This document shows positions 42,698 to 52,909 of a DNA stretch of 64,000 bases, piece by piece. The DNA is from Luteimonas sp. JM171. Lineage in GTDB: Bacteria; Pseudomonadota; Gammaproteobacteria; Xanthomonadales; Xanthomonadaceae. Position 1 is the first letter of the stretch, and the number at the start of each line of letters is the position of its first letter. The notes under the pieces were generated by a model. That model saw only the letters and a list, made by a program, of their open reading frames with translations. It was not told the DNA's origin and made no database searches. The position numbers and the translations under genes are program-made. The stretch spans positions 2,260,873-2,324,872 of the forward strand of contig NZ_CP017074.1 in assembly GCF_001717465.1 (NCBI RefSeq), read 5' to 3'.

Positions 42698-44156
42698 CCA
42701 CCAGCAAGCGCGGCTCGGTCATGTCCTCGATGGCGTAGCGCACGCCTTCGCGCCCCAGGCCCGAGGCCTTGACCCCGCCATAGGGCATGTTGTCCACCCG
42801 GAAGCTGGGCACGTCGCCAACGATCACGCCGCCGACCTCGAGCCGGTCCCAGGCCCGCATGGCGTGGTCGAGCCGGGCGGTGAACACGCCGGTCTGCAGC
42901 CCGAAGTCGCTGGCGTTGACCGTGGCCAAGGCCTGGTCGAAGTCGTCGAACGGCTGCAGGCACATCACCGGCCCGAAGACTTCCTTGCGGTACAGGTCGC
43001 AGTCGGCCGGAACGTCCTCCATCAGCGTGGCCGGGACCATGTTGCGCTCGCGCGGCCCGCCGGTGATCCGCGTGGCGCCCCCGTCGATGGCTTCCTGCAC
43101 CCAGGCCTCGATCCGCTCGGCGGCATCGGTGTCGATCACCGGGCCGATGAAGGTCTGCTCTTCGCGCGGATCGCCCATGCGCAGGCTTGAGACCTTGCGC
43201 TTGAGCCTGCGCCGCATCTGGTCGTAAAGATCGCGGTGGATCAGTACATGCTGGACCCCGATGCAGCTCTGGCCGGACTGGTAATACCCGCCGAATGCCA
43301 GCCGGTCCACCACATGGTCCAGGCTCGCGCCCGGGTCGGCATCCACGATGCACATCGCGTTGCCACCCAGTTCCAGCGTCACCTTCTTGCGCCCGGCCTG
43401 GGCCTTGAGGTCCCAGCCGATCATGCCGCCGGTGAAGCTGAGCAGGGCGATGCGCCCGTCCTCCACCAGCAGCGAAGCATCCTCGTTGCTGCAGGGCAGG
43501 ATGGAAAAGGCGCCCCTGGGCAAATCGGTCTCGGCCAGCACCTCGCCAATGATCAGGGCCCCCACGGGCGTCTTGGCCGCCGGCTTGAGCACAAACGGAC
43601 ACCCGGCGGCGATGGCCGGCGCGACCTTGTGCGCCACGAGGTTAAGCGGGAAGTTGAATGGCGTGATGAAGCTGCACACCCCGATGGGCACGCGCTTGAC
43701 CATCCCGCGGTAGCCGCGGGTGCGCTCGGAGATTTCCAGCTCAACGGTCTCGCCCTCCACGCGCGTTGCCTCACCGGCGGCGATGCGGAAGGTGTCGATC
43801 AGCCGGCCCACCTCGCCGCGCGCGTCCCTGATCGGCTTGCCGGCCTCGATGCACAACGCCAGTGCCAGTTCCTCCGCGCGTTCCTGGAAGCGGCGCACGC
43901 AGTGTTCGAGCACCTCGCGGCGCGCATCGGGAGGGAACGCCTGCATCGCGCCCCGGGCACGATGGGCGGAGGCGATTGCCTTGCGCACCGCCGCCCGGTT
44001 GGCGAACGCGACGCGGCTGGCGACGCGCCCGGTGTACTTGTTGCGCACCTCCAGGTCGGCATTGGCCTCGACCGGCCGGTTCGCCACGTAATAGGGATAG
44101 CTTGCGCTGAGGCTCCCCCGGACCCGCTTCGAAGCCGCCTTGTTTTTCGCCATCAT
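42684..44156 (-). CDS. NAD(P)-dependent aldehyde dehydrogenase (GAPN/lactaldehyde DH-like)
   Basis: A 490-residue ALDH-superfamily enzyme with Asn168 (FITPFNFPLN), Glu262 (TLELGGNAM) and catalytic Cys298 (YYQSGQSCIGVQHV). The cysteine context YQSGQSC-I-GVQ is like that of non-phosphorylating glyceraldehyde-3-phosphate and lactaldehyde/succinylglutamate-type dehydrogenases. The substrate is not decided. It follows the acetolactate-synthase-like gene by 9 bp, suggesting a shared pathway. The start has GGAGG; the second Met at 44153 is equally possible. Confidence 0.88.
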   Translation of the reverse strand: MMAKNKAASKRVRGSLSASYPYYVANRPVEANADLEVRNKYTGRVASRVAFANRAAVRKAIASAHRARGAMQAFPPDARREVLEHCVRRFQERAEELALALCIEAGKPIRDARGEVGRLIDTFRIAAGEATRVEGETVELEISERTRGYRGMVKRVPIGVCSFITPFNFPLNLVAHKVAPAIAAGCPFVLKPAAKTPVGALIIGEVLAETDLPRGAFSILPCSNEDASLLVEDGRIALLSFTGGMIGWDLKAQAGRKKVTLELGGNAMCIVDADPGASLDHVVDRLAFGGYYQSGQSCIGVQHVLIHRDLYDQMRRRLKRKVSSLRMGDPREEQTFIGPVIDTDAAERIEAWVQEAIDGGATRITGGPRERNMVPATLMEDVPADCDLYRKEVFGPVMCLQPFDDFDQALATVNASDFGLQTGVFTARLDHAMRAWDRLEVGGVIVGDVPSFRVDNMPYGGVKASGLGREGVRYAIEDMTEPRLLVVKAR

Positions 44157-44165
44157 CTGTCCTCC

Positions 44166-45812
44166 TCAATTGATCGCGGCGCTCAGCCGGGGGATGTCTT
44201 CGTTGAGGATGCGATCGTCGTCGGAATAGTCGATCGCGACCTCCACCAGGTCCACGCCCGGCCGGTCGAGCACTTCGCGCAGCAGCGGGGCGAACTCGTG
44301 CGCCGATGCGATGCGGTGGCCGCGCGCGCCATGGCTCTGGGCGTATTTCACGAAATCCGGATTGCCGTAGTCCATGCCGAACTCCGGATAGCCTTCATGG
44401 CTCTGCTTCCATTTGATCATCCCGTAGGCATCGTCGCGCAGCACCAGCACGGTCAGGTCCAGGCCCAGGCGCACCGCGGTTTCGAGCTCCTGCGAGTTCA
44501 TCATGAAGCCGCCGTCGCCGCATACCGCCACCACCCGGCGATCGGGATGCACCAGGCGCGCCGCCATCGCCGAGGGCAGGCCGGCGCCCATCGTCGCCAG
44601 CGCATTGTCCAACAGCAGGGTGTTGGGGCGGCGGCAGCGGAAGTTGCGTGCAAACCACAGCTTGTACAGCCCGTTGTCCAGGCAGGTGATGTCGTCCGGT
44701 GCCAGCACCCGCTGCATGTCCGCCACCACGCGCTGGCTGACCATGGGGAAGCGATCGTCCCCGGCGCGGTCTTCCAGGTGCTCGCGCAGCGCGGCCCGTG
44801 CGCGGTCGAAGCAGCCGAAATCCCAATGCGCCTGGGGATCGAGTGCCTCGCCAAGCCGCCACACCGAGTTGGCGATATCGCCAACCACCTCCAGCTGGGG
44901 GAAGTACACCGGGTCCACCACGGCGCCGGAGTAGTGCACGTGGATCACCGTGCGCTTGCCTTCGCGCATGAAGAAGGGCGGTTTTTCGACCACGTCATGG
45001 CCGATGTTGATGATGCAGTCCGCCGCGTCGATGGCGCGGTGGACGAAGTCGCCGTCCGACAGCGCCGCGGTCCCCAGCCACAGCGGGTTGGCCTCGTCGA
45101 TTACGCCCTTGCCCATCTGGGTGCTGAAGAACGGGATCCCGAGCTTTTCCACGAACGCCTCCAGCATGCGCGCGGTGGTCTTGCGGTTGGCGCCCGCGCC
45201 CAGCATCAGCAGCGGCCGCTGCGCGCTCCGGATTGCCTCGGCGGCGCGCCGGATCGCCTTTTCCTCCGCGACGGGCCTGCGCGACCGGGAAGCCGGTATC
45301 AGCATCGCGTCGGTTTCATCGGATGCGATGTCCTGGGGAAGTTCCAGGTGGGTGGCTCCCGGACGCTCCTCCTCAGCGCTTCGCAGCGCCTCGCGCACCC
45401 GTGCCGGGATGATGTCGGCCGAGACGATCTGACGGGTGAATTTGGTCAGCGGCGCCATCATCGCCACCACGTCCAGGATCTGGAAATGACCCTGGCGACG
45501 GGTTCGGATGGGCTTCTGCCCGGTGATCATCAGCATTGGCATGGCGCCGAGCTGGGCGTAGGCGGCGGCTGTCACGAGGTTGGTTGCACCCGGGCCCAGC
45601 GTGGCCAGGCACGCGCCTGCGCCGCCGGTCAGGCGCCCCACCGTGGCCGCCATGAAGCCGGCCGCCTGCTCGTGCCGGGTCAGGACGAGGCGGATGCGCG
45701 AGGTTCGAATCGACTCGATGAGATCGAGGTTCTCCTCGCCTGGTACCGCGAACACATACTCGACGCCCCCATCTTCCAGGGCGGCAACAAACAGGTCGGA
45801 CGCTTTGCGCAT
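44166..45812 (-). CDS. Thiamine-diphosphate enzyme, acetolactate synthase large-subunit-like
   Basis: A 548-residue TPP-dependent enzyme. N-terminal VFAVPGEENLDLIES and TRHEQAAGFMAA (catalytic Glu) precede the central domain, then GDGGFMMNSQELETAV and LVLRDDAYGMIKWKQ (TPP-Mg site). The layout is that of acetolactate synthase or related carboligases. No small regulatory subunit gene (ilvN/ilvH) is adjacent, so it is unlikely to be the biosynthetic IlvB complex. The partner aldehyde dehydrogenase suggests a dedicated catabolic route. The start at 45812 (MRKASDLFVAALEDGGVEYV) has GGAG 8 nt upstream. Confidence 0.85.
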   Translation of the reverse strand: MRKASDLFVAALEDGGVEYVFAVPGEENLDLIESIRTSRIRLVLTRHEQAAGFMAATVGRLTGGAGACLATLGPGATNLVTAAAYAQLGAMPMLMITGQKPIRTRRQGHFQILDVVAMMAPLTKFTRQIVSADIIPARVREALRSAEEERPGATHLELPQDIASDETDAMLIPASRSRRPVAEEKAIRRAAEAIRSAQRPLLMLGAGANRKTTARMLEAFVEKLGIPFFSTQMGKGVIDEANPLWLGTAALSDGDFVHRAIDAADCIINIGHDVVEKPPFFMREGKRTVIHVHYSGAVVDPVYFPQLEVVGDIANSVWRLGEALDPQAHWDFGCFDRARAALREHLEDRAGDDRFPMVSQRVVADMQRVLAPDDITCLDNGLYKLWFARNFRCRRPNTLLLDNALATMGAGLPSAMAARLVHPDRRVVAVCGDGGFMMNSQELETAVRLGLDLTVLVLRDDAYGMIKWKQSHEGYPEFGMDYGNPDFVKYAQSHGARGHRIASAHEFAPLLREVLDRPGVDLVEVAIDYSDDDRILNEDIPRLSAAIN

Positions 45813-45905
45813 GCAGGCGGCTCCGCTCGGACAAACCCGGAACCTAGCCCTTGTCCCGTGACCGCGGGGAGAACTCCGCGTGTGCATCAGCGCGAATGCG
45901 CGGAC

Positions 45906-47243
45906 TTACCCGGGGAGGACCTTCAAACGCAGCGTGCCGTCGGGCAGCCGTGCGTCGAGCACCTCGTCGGCGCGCACATCCCCTACGCTGCGAACCACCT
46001 GGCCATCCGCGCGCTGCACGATCGCGTAGCCGCGCGCCACCGTGGCAAGCGGGCTCACCGCCTCCAGCGCCCGCGCAACGCCTGCAAGCTGCAGCGTCCT
46101 GCGTTCCAGCTGCCGCGGCAGGGCGGCGTGCAGGCGCGGCTGGAGTTCGGCCAGGCGCTCGCCCAGTGCCGCCAGGCGCCCGCGGGGCGCATGCGCGCGC
46201 AGGCTGCCCTGGGCGTGCCGGAGGGCCGCCTGGCGTCGTTCGAACTGGATCGAAAACGCGGCGCGCAGCCGCTGCAGCGCCTGCTGCTGGCGCTGGCACA
46301 GCGAGTCCAGGCGTGCGCGCGGTCGCAGCGCATGCAGCCGCAGCGCTGCGCGGTCGGCGCGCTGGGCGGCCTGGGCGAGCCGATGCGAACCCAGGCTCAC
46401 CAGGCGGCGCCGGTGGGCGCGCAGGGCCGAAAGCAGTTCCGTGCCGTCGGGAACCAGCAGCTCGGCCGCCGCGGACGGCGTGGGCGCCCGCAGGTCCGCG
46501 GCGAACTCGGCCAGGCTGAAGTCGGTTTCGTGGCCGATGGCGGCCACCACCGGCACCGGCGACGCCGCCACCGCGCGGGCCAGCGCCTCGTCGTTGAAGG
46601 CCCACAGGTCTTCCAGCGAGCCGCCGCCGCGGGTGAGCAGCAGCGCGTCGTAGCGGCCGCTCCCGCCGGCACGGCGCAGCATCTGAACGATCTGCGTCGC
46701 TGCGCCTTCGCCCTGCACCGGCACCGGCAGCACGTCCACCTCCAGCAGGGGGAAGCGGCGGCCGATCACGCTGAGCACGTCGCGCACGGCCGCCCCGCTG
46801 GGAGAGGTGATCACGCCCAACCTGCGCACGTGGGCGGGCAGGGCACGCTTGCGTCCGGCATCGAACAGGCCCTCGGCCTGCAGCCTGGACTTCAGCTCCT
46901 CGAACGCGCGGCGCAGCGCGCCTTCGCCGGCCTCTTCCAGCGAGTCGAGCACCAGCTGGTAATCGCCGCGGGCCTCGTAAAGCGTGAGCCGGCCGCGCGC
47001 GAGCACCTTGAGGCCCTCGCGGGGTTGGAACTTCAGCCAGGTGCTCTTGGGCCGGAACATCGCGCAGCGCACCTGCGCGCGCGCATCCTTCAGGGTGAAG
47101 TACAGGTGCCCCGACGCCGGCCGCGCCACGTTGCCCAGCTCGCCTTCCACCAGCACCAGCGGGAAGCTGTCTTCCAGCAGGCTGCGGGCCAGGGTGTTGA
47201 GCTGCGAAGGGGTGAGGATGTCGCGGGGTGCTGCGTGGTCCAT
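45906..47243 (-). CDS. xseA: Exodeoxyribonuclease VII large subunit
   Basis: A 445-residue protein with an OB-fold N-terminal domain ([28 protein letters not shown]), the catalytic region ([54 protein letters not shown]) and a long coiled coil. The C-terminal ending is [17 protein letters not shown]. With XseB it degrades single-stranded DNA to oligonucleotides. xseB is not in this window. The start at 47243 is [15 protein letters not shown]. The divergent PCuAC gene begins 96 bp away. Confidence 0.94.
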   Translation of the reverse strand: MDHAAPRDILTPSQLNTLARSLLEDSFPLVLVEGELGNVARPASGHLYFTLKDARAQVRCAMFRPKSTWLKFQPREGLKVLARGRLTLYEARGDYQLVLDSLEEAGEGALRRAFEELKSRLQAEGLFDAGRKRALPAHVRRLGVITSPSGAAVRDVLSVIGRRFPLLEVDVLPVPVQGEGAATQIVQMLRRAGGSGRYDALLLTRGGGSLEDLWAFNDEALARAVAASPVPVVAAIGHETDFSLAEFAADLRAPTPSAAAELLVPDGTELLSALRAHRRRLVSLGSHRLAQAAQRADRAALRLHALRPRARLDSLCQRQQQALQRLRAAFSIQFERRQAALRHAQGSLRAHAPRGRLAALGERLAELQPRLHAALPRQLERRTLQLAGVARALEAVSPLATVARGYAIVQRADGQVVRSVGDVRADEVLDARLPDGTLRLKVLPG

Positions 47244-47339
47244 CGGGACAGGATAGACCGGCCCGGGAAGGGGGCCAATGCACGGGCGGCGGCACGTAGG
47301 CACAATGCGGGCCCTCGATACGACGAAGGGAGAACCCGC

Positions 47340-47903
47340 ATGAAGCGCTGCCCCGCACTGATTCCCGCAAGCCTGCTTGCGCTCGCACTGGGCGCCTGCA
47401 GCCCTTCGCCAGAGCTGGAAGGGGAGGCGGCGACGCCCGTCGCGCCCGCGGAAGGCTCCCCGGCCGAAGCCGTCCCGGCGGCCGCACAGGAGCAGGGCAT
47501 TGCGGTGCACGGGCTCTGGCTGCGCCAGCCGCCGCCCTCGTCCGAGGTCTCGGCCGGCTACATGATGATCGAAAACCCCAGCACGTATCCGGACCGGCTG
47601 CTGGCAGTGAAGACCCCTGCCGCCGAGCGGGTCGAGATCCACGAGATGGAGGAGGTGGACGGCATGATGCGCATGCGCGAGCTGGAGGGCGGGCTGGAAG
47701 TCCCGGCCGGCGGCGACGTGGAGCTGGCGCCGGGTGGATACCACCTGATGCTGATGGGGGTGGGCGAGGGCCTGCAGGCTGGCCAGCAGGTGGAGGCGGT
47801 GCTGGTGTTCGAACAGGCGGGCCGGGTGCCCGTGATGTTCGAGGTGCGGCCGCCGGGCGCGGCCGCCGCCGGAGAAGATGACGGGCACGCGCACGGCCAC
47901 TGA
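47340..47903 (+). CDS. PCuAC-type periplasmic copper chaperone lipoprotein
   Basis: A 187-residue lipoprotein (lipobox LALGAC, Cys20). The PCuAC copper site is His101, Met112, His135 and Met137 ([14 protein letters not shown] ... YHLMLMG), following H-x10-M-x(21-22)-H-x-M. The C terminus adds a His tail (DDGHAHGH), another possible metal site. The family delivers Cu(I) to cytochrome oxidase CuA or binds surplus copper. No ScoI/SenC gene is next to it. GGGAG lies upstream of ATG 47340. Confidence 0.88.
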   Translation: MKRCPALIPASLLALALGACSPSPELEGEAATPVAPAEGSPAEAVPAAAQEQGIAVHGLWLRQPPPSSEVSAGYMMIENPSTYPDRLLAVKTPAAERVEIHEMEEVDGMMRMRELEGGLEVPAGGDVELAPGGYHLMLMGVGEGLQAGQQVEAVLVFEQAGRVPVMFEVRPPGAAAAGEDDGHAHGH

Positions 47904-47970
47904 GGCCGGCGCCGGTCGCCGTTGGGCCGGCTGTCATGCGCGGTACCCGCGCGGCCGGTAAAATGCCGCC

Positions 47971-49269
47971 ATGTCCGCAGAACCGCTCGTGATTCCGCCG
48001 GCCGGGCCCGCTCCCTGCCATGAAATGGCCGTGCCGCATGGCCCGGCTCCGCGCCGCGCAACCCGCCAGGTCGTGATCGGGGGGGTCGCCGTGGGCGGCG
48101 ACGCGCCGGTGGTGGTGCAATCGATGACTAACACCGACACTGCCGACGTGGTGGGTACGGCCAAACAGATCGCCGAGCTGTGGCGCGCCGGCTCCGAGCT
48201 GGTGCGGATCACGGTCAACAACCCCGAATCGGCCGCGGCCGTGCCGCGGATCGTCGAGCGGCTGGCGATGCAGGGCGTGGAGGTGCCGATCATCGGCGAC
48301 TTCCACTACAACGGGCACCAGCTGCTGGCGGCCGAACCTGCCTGTGCCCAGGCGCTTGCAAAGTACCGGATCAACCCCGGCAACGTCGGTTTCGGCAAGA
48401 AGCGCGACACCCAGTTCGCCCAGCTGATCGAGTTCGCCATCCAGTACGGCAAGCCCGTGCGCATCGGTGCCAACTGGGGTTCGCTTGACCAGTCCCTGGC
48501 GGCGGCCCTGATGGACGAGAACGCCCGGCGCACCCAGCCGTGGGACGCCGGCCGGGTGCTGCGCGAGGCGCTGATACGCTCGGCGCTGGACTCGGCCGAG
48601 CGGGCCGTCGAGCTCGGGCTGGCGCACGAGAGGATCGTGCTCAGCGCCAAGGTCAGCGGCGTGCAGGAACTCATTTCGGTGTACCGCGACCTGGCCGCGC
48701 GCAGCGACTTCGCGCTGCACCTGGGGCTTACCGAGGCAGGCATCGGGAGCAAAGGCATCGTGGCCTCCAGCGCCGCGCTGGCGGTGCTGATGCAGGAAGG
48801 CATCGGCGACACCATCCGCATTTCGCTCACGCCCGAACCGGGCGCGCCGCGCACCCAGGAAGTGGTGGTGGCCCAGGAGCTGCTGCAGACCATGGGCCTG
48901 CGCGCGTTCACCCCGATGGTCACCGCCTGTCCGGGCTGCGGCCGGACCACCTCCGAGTTCTTCCAGGAGCTGGCCAAGGTGGTGCAGGAACATGTGCGCG
49001 CGAAGATGCCGGAATGGAAGATCACCCACCCCGGCGCAGAGAACATGACCCTGGCGGTGATGGGTTGCGTGGTGAACGGGCCCGGCGAGTCGCGCCACGC
49101 CAACATCGGGATATCGCTGCCGGGCACGGGCGAGGCGCCGGCGGCGCCCGTGTTCGAGGACGGGAAGAAGACCGTGACCCTGCGCGGGGAGAACATCGGT
49201 CGCGAGTTCGTGGCGCTGGTGGATGATTACGTCGAGCGCAACTACGGCCGGGGCGCGCGCACCGGCTGA
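47971..49269 (+). CDS. ispG: (E)-4-hydroxy-3-methylbut-2-enyl-diphosphate synthase, flavodoxin-dependent
   Basis: A 432-residue GcpE of the MEP isoprenoid pathway. Segments are [51 protein letters not shown], and the [4Fe-4S] cysteines in [10 protein letters not shown] and [18 protein letters not shown]. The substrate is methylerythritol cyclodiphosphate, reduced to HMBPP. The N terminus carries about 30 extra residues (Pro/Ala-rich) before the [16 protein letters not shown] core. A later start is possible. Confidence 0.94.
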   Translation: MSAEPLVIPPAGPAPCHEMAVPHGPAPRRATRQVVIGGVAVGGDAPVVVQSMTNTDTADVVGTAKQIAELWRAGSELVRITVNNPESAAAVPRIVERLAMQGVEVPIIGDFHYNGHQLLAAEPACAQALAKYRINPGNVGFGKKRDTQFAQLIEFAIQYGKPVRIGANWGSLDQSLAAALMDENARRTQPWDAGRVLREALIRSALDSAERAVELGLAHERIVLSAKVSGVQELISVYRDLAARSDFALHLGLTEAGIGSKGIVASSAALAVLMQEGIGDTIRISLTPEPGAPRTQEVVVAQELLQTMGLRAFTPMVTACPGCGRTTSEFFQELAKVVQEHVRAKMPEWKITHPGAENMTLAVMGCVVNGPGESRHANIGISLPGTGEAPAAPVFEDGKKTVTLRGENIGREFVALVDDYVERNYGRGARTG

Positions 49270-49337
49270 CCGGCGGCCGCGGCGCATTGTTGCGGCGCAG
49301 TATCGCTTTCCGGAAATCCCGGTGTAGAGTCGGCCTT

Positions 49338-49367
49338 GGCGGGTCGCGGACGAGTCCGCGCGCCGCC
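49338..49367 (+). other. Structured leader hairpin upstream of the subtilase gene
   Basis: CGCGGAC-GA-GTCCGCG (49345-49360), extended by GGCGG/CCGCC pairs across a 2x2 internal loop. It lies in the 205-bp gap between ispG and the subtilase, followed by GGTGGAGGGGGACC and further small dyads up to the ATG. It could be an ispG terminator (no U-tract) or a regulatory 5' leader of the protease mRNA. I recognise no known riboswitch. Confidence 0.45.
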
Positions 49368-49474
49368 CGGTGGAGGGGGACCATCGGTTGTTGGATGTCG
49401 AGGATGCACATCCGGCCGCCCCCTTGGGGAGGGTCCGTGTGCATGGTCGGGTCTCTTCCAACCGGGGTGTCAAC

Positions 49475-52400
49475 ATGTCACGAATCCCGAAGTGGGCGGT
49501 CGCGGCGCTTGTGCTGCTGGCCGCGGCTGCCGCAGCCAGCGGCATTGCATTCCTTCCCCAAGGCCGTTCCCTGGCCGGCATCGTGCCGTCCGGGGCCGGT
49601 GCGGCCCAGGCGGCAACGGGCGTTGCCGGCGGGGCGCCGCCGGCGGTCCCCGGCGCTCCAGCCGGCCGCCACGCTCCCACGCCCAGCGACGGCCTGCATA
49701 TCGTGGTGTTCCGGGAGCCGGCGCTGGGCGCCTACCGGGGCGAGATCCGCGGCATGGCCGAGCCCAGGCGCATCCAGGGCCCGCGCGGCAAGGCGCGCCT
49801 GGACCGGGGCAGCCTGGACGCCCGCCGGTATGTGGATTACCTGCGCCAGCGCCAGAGCGGACTCGAGCGGGCCATTTCCAGCCGCATCGGCCGGCCGCTG
49901 GTGGTTGAAACGCGCATGCAGCATGCGGTGAACGGCATCGTCGCGGAGCTGACGGTGGCCGAGGCCGATCGCGTGCGCACCCTGCCCGAGGTGCTGTTCG
50001 TGGAGGAATACCGCGAGTACGAACTTGATACCGACACCGGCCCCGGGCTGATCGGCGCGCCTGCAGTGTGGGATGGCAGCAATCCCGGCGCGCCGGCGGG
50101 GTACCAGGGTGAGGGGATGGTGTTCGGCATCCTCGATTCGGGCATCAATTTCGGCAACCCGTCATTTGCGGGCGTGGATCCTGTGGACGGGTACACGCAC
50201 TCCAACCCGCTGGGCGACGGCAATTACCTTGGGACCTGTGTGCCGGGTGGCGTGGACGAGGGGCGCTGCAACGCCAAGCTGATCGGCGGCTACAACTTCG
50301 TGTGCGGGCCGCCGGCCAACCTGTGCGGGCAGCCAAACATCCGCGAGGAGCCCGGCTTCGGCGACAGCAACGGGCACGGCACGCACGTGGCCGGCACGGT
50401 CGCCGGCAACCGCGTGGACATCGAATACCGCGGCCTGGCCCGGCGCATTTCCGGCGTGGCGCCGCGCGGCAACATCGTCGCGTTCGACATCTGCTACACC
50501 AACGTTGCCACCGGCCAGGGGCTGTGCCCCAACGTGTCGGCGGTGGAGGCCATCAACCAGGCCATCGCCGATGGCGTGGTGGACGTGATCAACTATTCGA
50601 TCGGCGGTGGTTCCCAGCCGTGGAGCGAGGCGGTCTCGATGGCGTTCCTGTCGGCGGTGGATGCCGGCATCTATGTGGCGGCGTCGGCCGGCAACAGCGG
50701 CCCGGGCCCCAACACCATGGGGCACCTGGAGCCGTGGGTGTCCTCCACCGCCGCGGCACAGCATGGCCGCAACGGCATCAGCTTCCTGCTCCAGGTCACC
50801 GGCCCGCAGCCGGTGCCGGAGCCGCTGGCGCCGGTGGTGCTCAACGAGGGCAGCAACGGGGTGCCGCATTCGGCCACGATCCCCGGCGATACGCCGCTGG
50901 TGGTGAGCCCCGGCTTTGACGGCGGGAGCGACGGCTGCGCAGCCTATCCGCCGGGCGCCCTGGAAGGCGCGATCGCGGTGATCCGGCGCGGCGCGTGCCC
51001 GTTCTCGGACAAGGCCAACAATGCCGATGCCGCGGGCGCCGTGGCGGTGGTGATCGCCAACAACGACGTGCCAGGGCTGATTCCGTCGGTGCCGGGCACC
51101 AGCATCCCGGTGTTCGGGGTCAACCAGGCCGATGGCGACGCGCTGCGCGATTTCGCGTGGGCCAACCCGGATGCCACCGCGATGATCGGCTATCCCGCGG
51201 TTGCGCTGCCCAACACCCCGGACGCCCTGGCGGCCTTCAGCTCGCGCGGGCCGGCCGGGAGCTTCGACCTCGTCAAGCCCGACGTGACCGCGCCCGGCGT
51301 GCAGATCCTGGCGGCGGATGCCGGGGAGACGATCACCGGCTTCGAGAACCTGTTCGGGCTCAAGAACGGCACCTCCATGGCGTCTCCACACCAGGCGGGC
51401 GCGGCCGGCCTGGTGCGCCAGGCGCGACCGGAGTGGACGGTGCCGGAGGTGAAGTCGGCGCTGGCCATGACCGCCGATCCCGGGGTCTGGCTGGAAGATG
51501 AGGTGACGCCGGCGCACCCGTTCGCCAAAGGCTCGGGGCGGATCCGCGTGGACCGTGCGATCAATGCCGGCCTGGTGATGGACGAGACCGGCGACGACTA
51601 CCTGGCTGCCAACCCGGCCACCGGGGGCGACGTGTCCGCGTTGAACCAGCCAAGCCTGGGAAGCGCCGACTGCTTCACCAGCTGCACCTTCACCCGCACG
51701 TTCCGCAGCACCCTGCCGCGCGAGCAGGCCTGGCGGCTGCAGCTGGAGGACATCGCGGGATCGATTTCGCCGCGGATGGTGCGCGTGCCGGCGGGCGGAA
51801 CGGTGACGGTCGAGGTCACCATCAACACCCGCGGCAAGCCGGGCGACGGCAGCTGGAGCTTCGGCAGCCTGGTACTCGAGCCCCTGGCGCTGGGTCGCGA
51901 CGCCGGGCCCATGCCAACCCTGCGGTTGCCGGTCGCGGTGTCCGTGCCGCCGCCGGTGATTGAGCTTTCCGACCAGATGCAGGCCAGCGTGGCCGCCGGG
52001 CGCATCGGCAACACGACGGGGCAGATCGGCAACAGCGGCGGATCGATCCTCGAGTTCTCGGTGGACAACACCGGAGCCGCCGGGGTGATCGCGGCCAACG
52101 CGCCGCGGGGCGCGGTCGGCTCCGGGTACAACAGCTCCATCCTGACCGACAACGCGGCGACCCCGGCGCTGTTCGCCGCGGATGATTTCACCCTCGCGGG
52201 TGAAACGACGCTGACGTCCATCCAGGTGGAGGGCTTCGTGGCCACGTCCTCGCGGTTGAGCGACATGGCCAGCGCGCTGTCGTGGAGCATCTTCCCGGAT
52301 GCCGGCGGGATGCCGGCGGGCAATCCGCTGACCTCCCCGGAAGCGGCGGCATGGAGCTACAGCGCGCCGCCTACCGCGGCCGGTATCACCGTCACCGGCT

Positions 52401-52840
52401 CGGGCCAGATCAACAACATCGCGATCGACCTGGGACAGGCGGGGCAGGACGTGGTGCTGCCGGCCGGACGCTACTGGCTGGTGGTGCACGCCGTGGCACC
52501 AACCGCCTTCCGGTGGCTGTGGTTCGGCTCCAACGATGCGTCCGGAGGCCTCATGACCATCGCCCCGGGTCCGTCCGGCACCGGCAGCTGGACGCCGGTG
52601 GGCACGTTTGGCGGGCTGGCGATGCGCATCGACGGCGCGGTGGACTGCGGCGCGCCGTGGATCGGTTCGGTGGTGCCGGCATCGGGCAAGCTCGCGCCGG
52701 ATGAATCGCGTTCGCTGCGCGTCCGGGTCAGCGCGGCGGGCTTGTCGCCGGGAACCTACCGCGGCAACGTCTGCGTGGCGAGCAACGATCCGGTCACGCC
52801 GAAGGCGGCGGCGCCGGTGCGGCTCGACGTGACGCCGTAG
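49475..52840 (+). CDS. Secreted subtilisin-like serine protease (S8) with PA domain
   Basis: A 1121-residue exported protein. It has an N-terminal signal (residues 6-27) and an inhibitor-I9-like propeptide (about 72-180). The S8 catalytic domain carries Asp221 (FGILDSGINF), His301 (SNGHGTHVAGT) and Ser634 (LKNGTSMASPHQAG). A PA domain is inserted at about 465-565 (IAVIRRGACPFSDKANNA). The C-terminal beta-rich region (about 660-1121) ends with SNDPVTPKAAAPVRLDV, like Hydin/ASPM-type or carbohydrate-adhesion sandwiches. It is probably exported by Sec and type II secretion. The start at ATG 49475 has GGGGTG 5-6 nt upstream. Confidence 0.93.
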   Translation: MSRIPKWAVAALVLLAAAAAASGIAFLPQGRSLAGIVPSGAGAAQAATGVAGGAPPAVPGAPAGRHAPTPSDGLHIVVFREPALGAYRGEIRGMAEPRRIQGPRGKARLDRGSLDARRYVDYLRQRQSGLERAISSRIGRPLVVETRMQHAVNGIVAELTVAEADRVRTLPEVLFVEEYREYELDTDTGPGLIGAPAVWDGSNPGAPAGYQGEGMVFGILDSGINFGNPSFAGVDPVDGYTHSNPLGDGNYLGTCVPGGVDEGRCNAKLIGGYNFVCGPPANLCGQPNIREEPGFGDSNGHGTHVAGTVAGNRVDIEYRGLARRISGVAPRGNIVAFDICYTNVATGQGLCPNVSAVEAINQAIADGVVDVINYSIGGGSQPWSEAVSMAFLSAVDAGIYVAASAGNSGPGPNTMGHLEPWVSSTAAAQHGRNGISFLLQVTGPQPVPEPLAPVVLNEGSNGVPHSATIPGDTPLVVSPGFDGGSDGCAAYPPGALEGAIAVIRRGACPFSDKANNADAAGAVAVVIANNDVPGLIPSVPGTSIPVFGVNQADGDALRDFAWANPDATAMIGYPAVALPNTPDALAAFSSRGPAGSFDLVKPDVTAPGVQILAADAGETITGFENLFGLKNGTSMASPHQAGAAGLVRQARPEWTVPEVKSALAMTADPGVWLEDEVTPAHPFAKGSGRIRVDRAINAGLVMDETGDDYLAANPATGGDVSALNQPSLGSADCFTSCTFTRTFRSTLPREQAWRLQLEDIAGSISPRMVRVPAGGTVTVEVTINTRGKPGDGSWSFGSLVLEPLALGRDAGPMPTLRLPVAVSVPPPVIELSDQMQASVAAGRIGNTTGQIGNSGGSILEFSVDNTGAAGVIAANAPRGAVGSGYNSSILTDNAATPALFAADDFTLAGETTLTSIQVEGFVATSSRLSDMASALSWSIFPDAGGMPAGNPLTSPEAAAWSYSAPPTAAGITVTGSGQINNIAIDLGQAGQDVVLPAGRYWLVVHAVAPTAFRWLWFGSNDASGGLMTIAPGPSGTGSWTPVGTFGGLAMRIDGAVDCGAPWIGSVVPASGKLAPDESRSLRVRVSAAGLSPGTYRGNVCVASNDPVTPKAAAPVRLDVTP

Positions 52841-52857
52841 CCGCGGGCTGGCACGGC

Positions 52858-52894
52858 AACGCGGCCCCGGCCACGCGCCGGGGCCGCGTTGTTT
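52858..52894. terminator. Terminator between subtilase and DMT transporter genes
   Basis: A perfect 13-bp stem (AACGCGGCCCCGG / CCGGGGCCGCGTT), loop CCACGCG, then GTTT on the plus strand. It lies 18 bp after the subtilase stop, and its symmetry also serves the convergent EamA gene. Confidence 0.85.
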
Positions 52895-52909
52895 CCAGAG
52901 CCGCGGGCT

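Noticed and set aside
43236..47903. A 4.7-kb open frame on the plus strand, antisense to the aldehyde dehydrogenase, acetolactate-synthase-like and xseA genes and in frame with the PCuAC gene
   Set aside because: The translation is Gln/His/Arg/Ala-rich without domains, and the three minus-strand genes have full family signatures. It is a by-product of high third-position GC. Only the last 187 codons are a gene.
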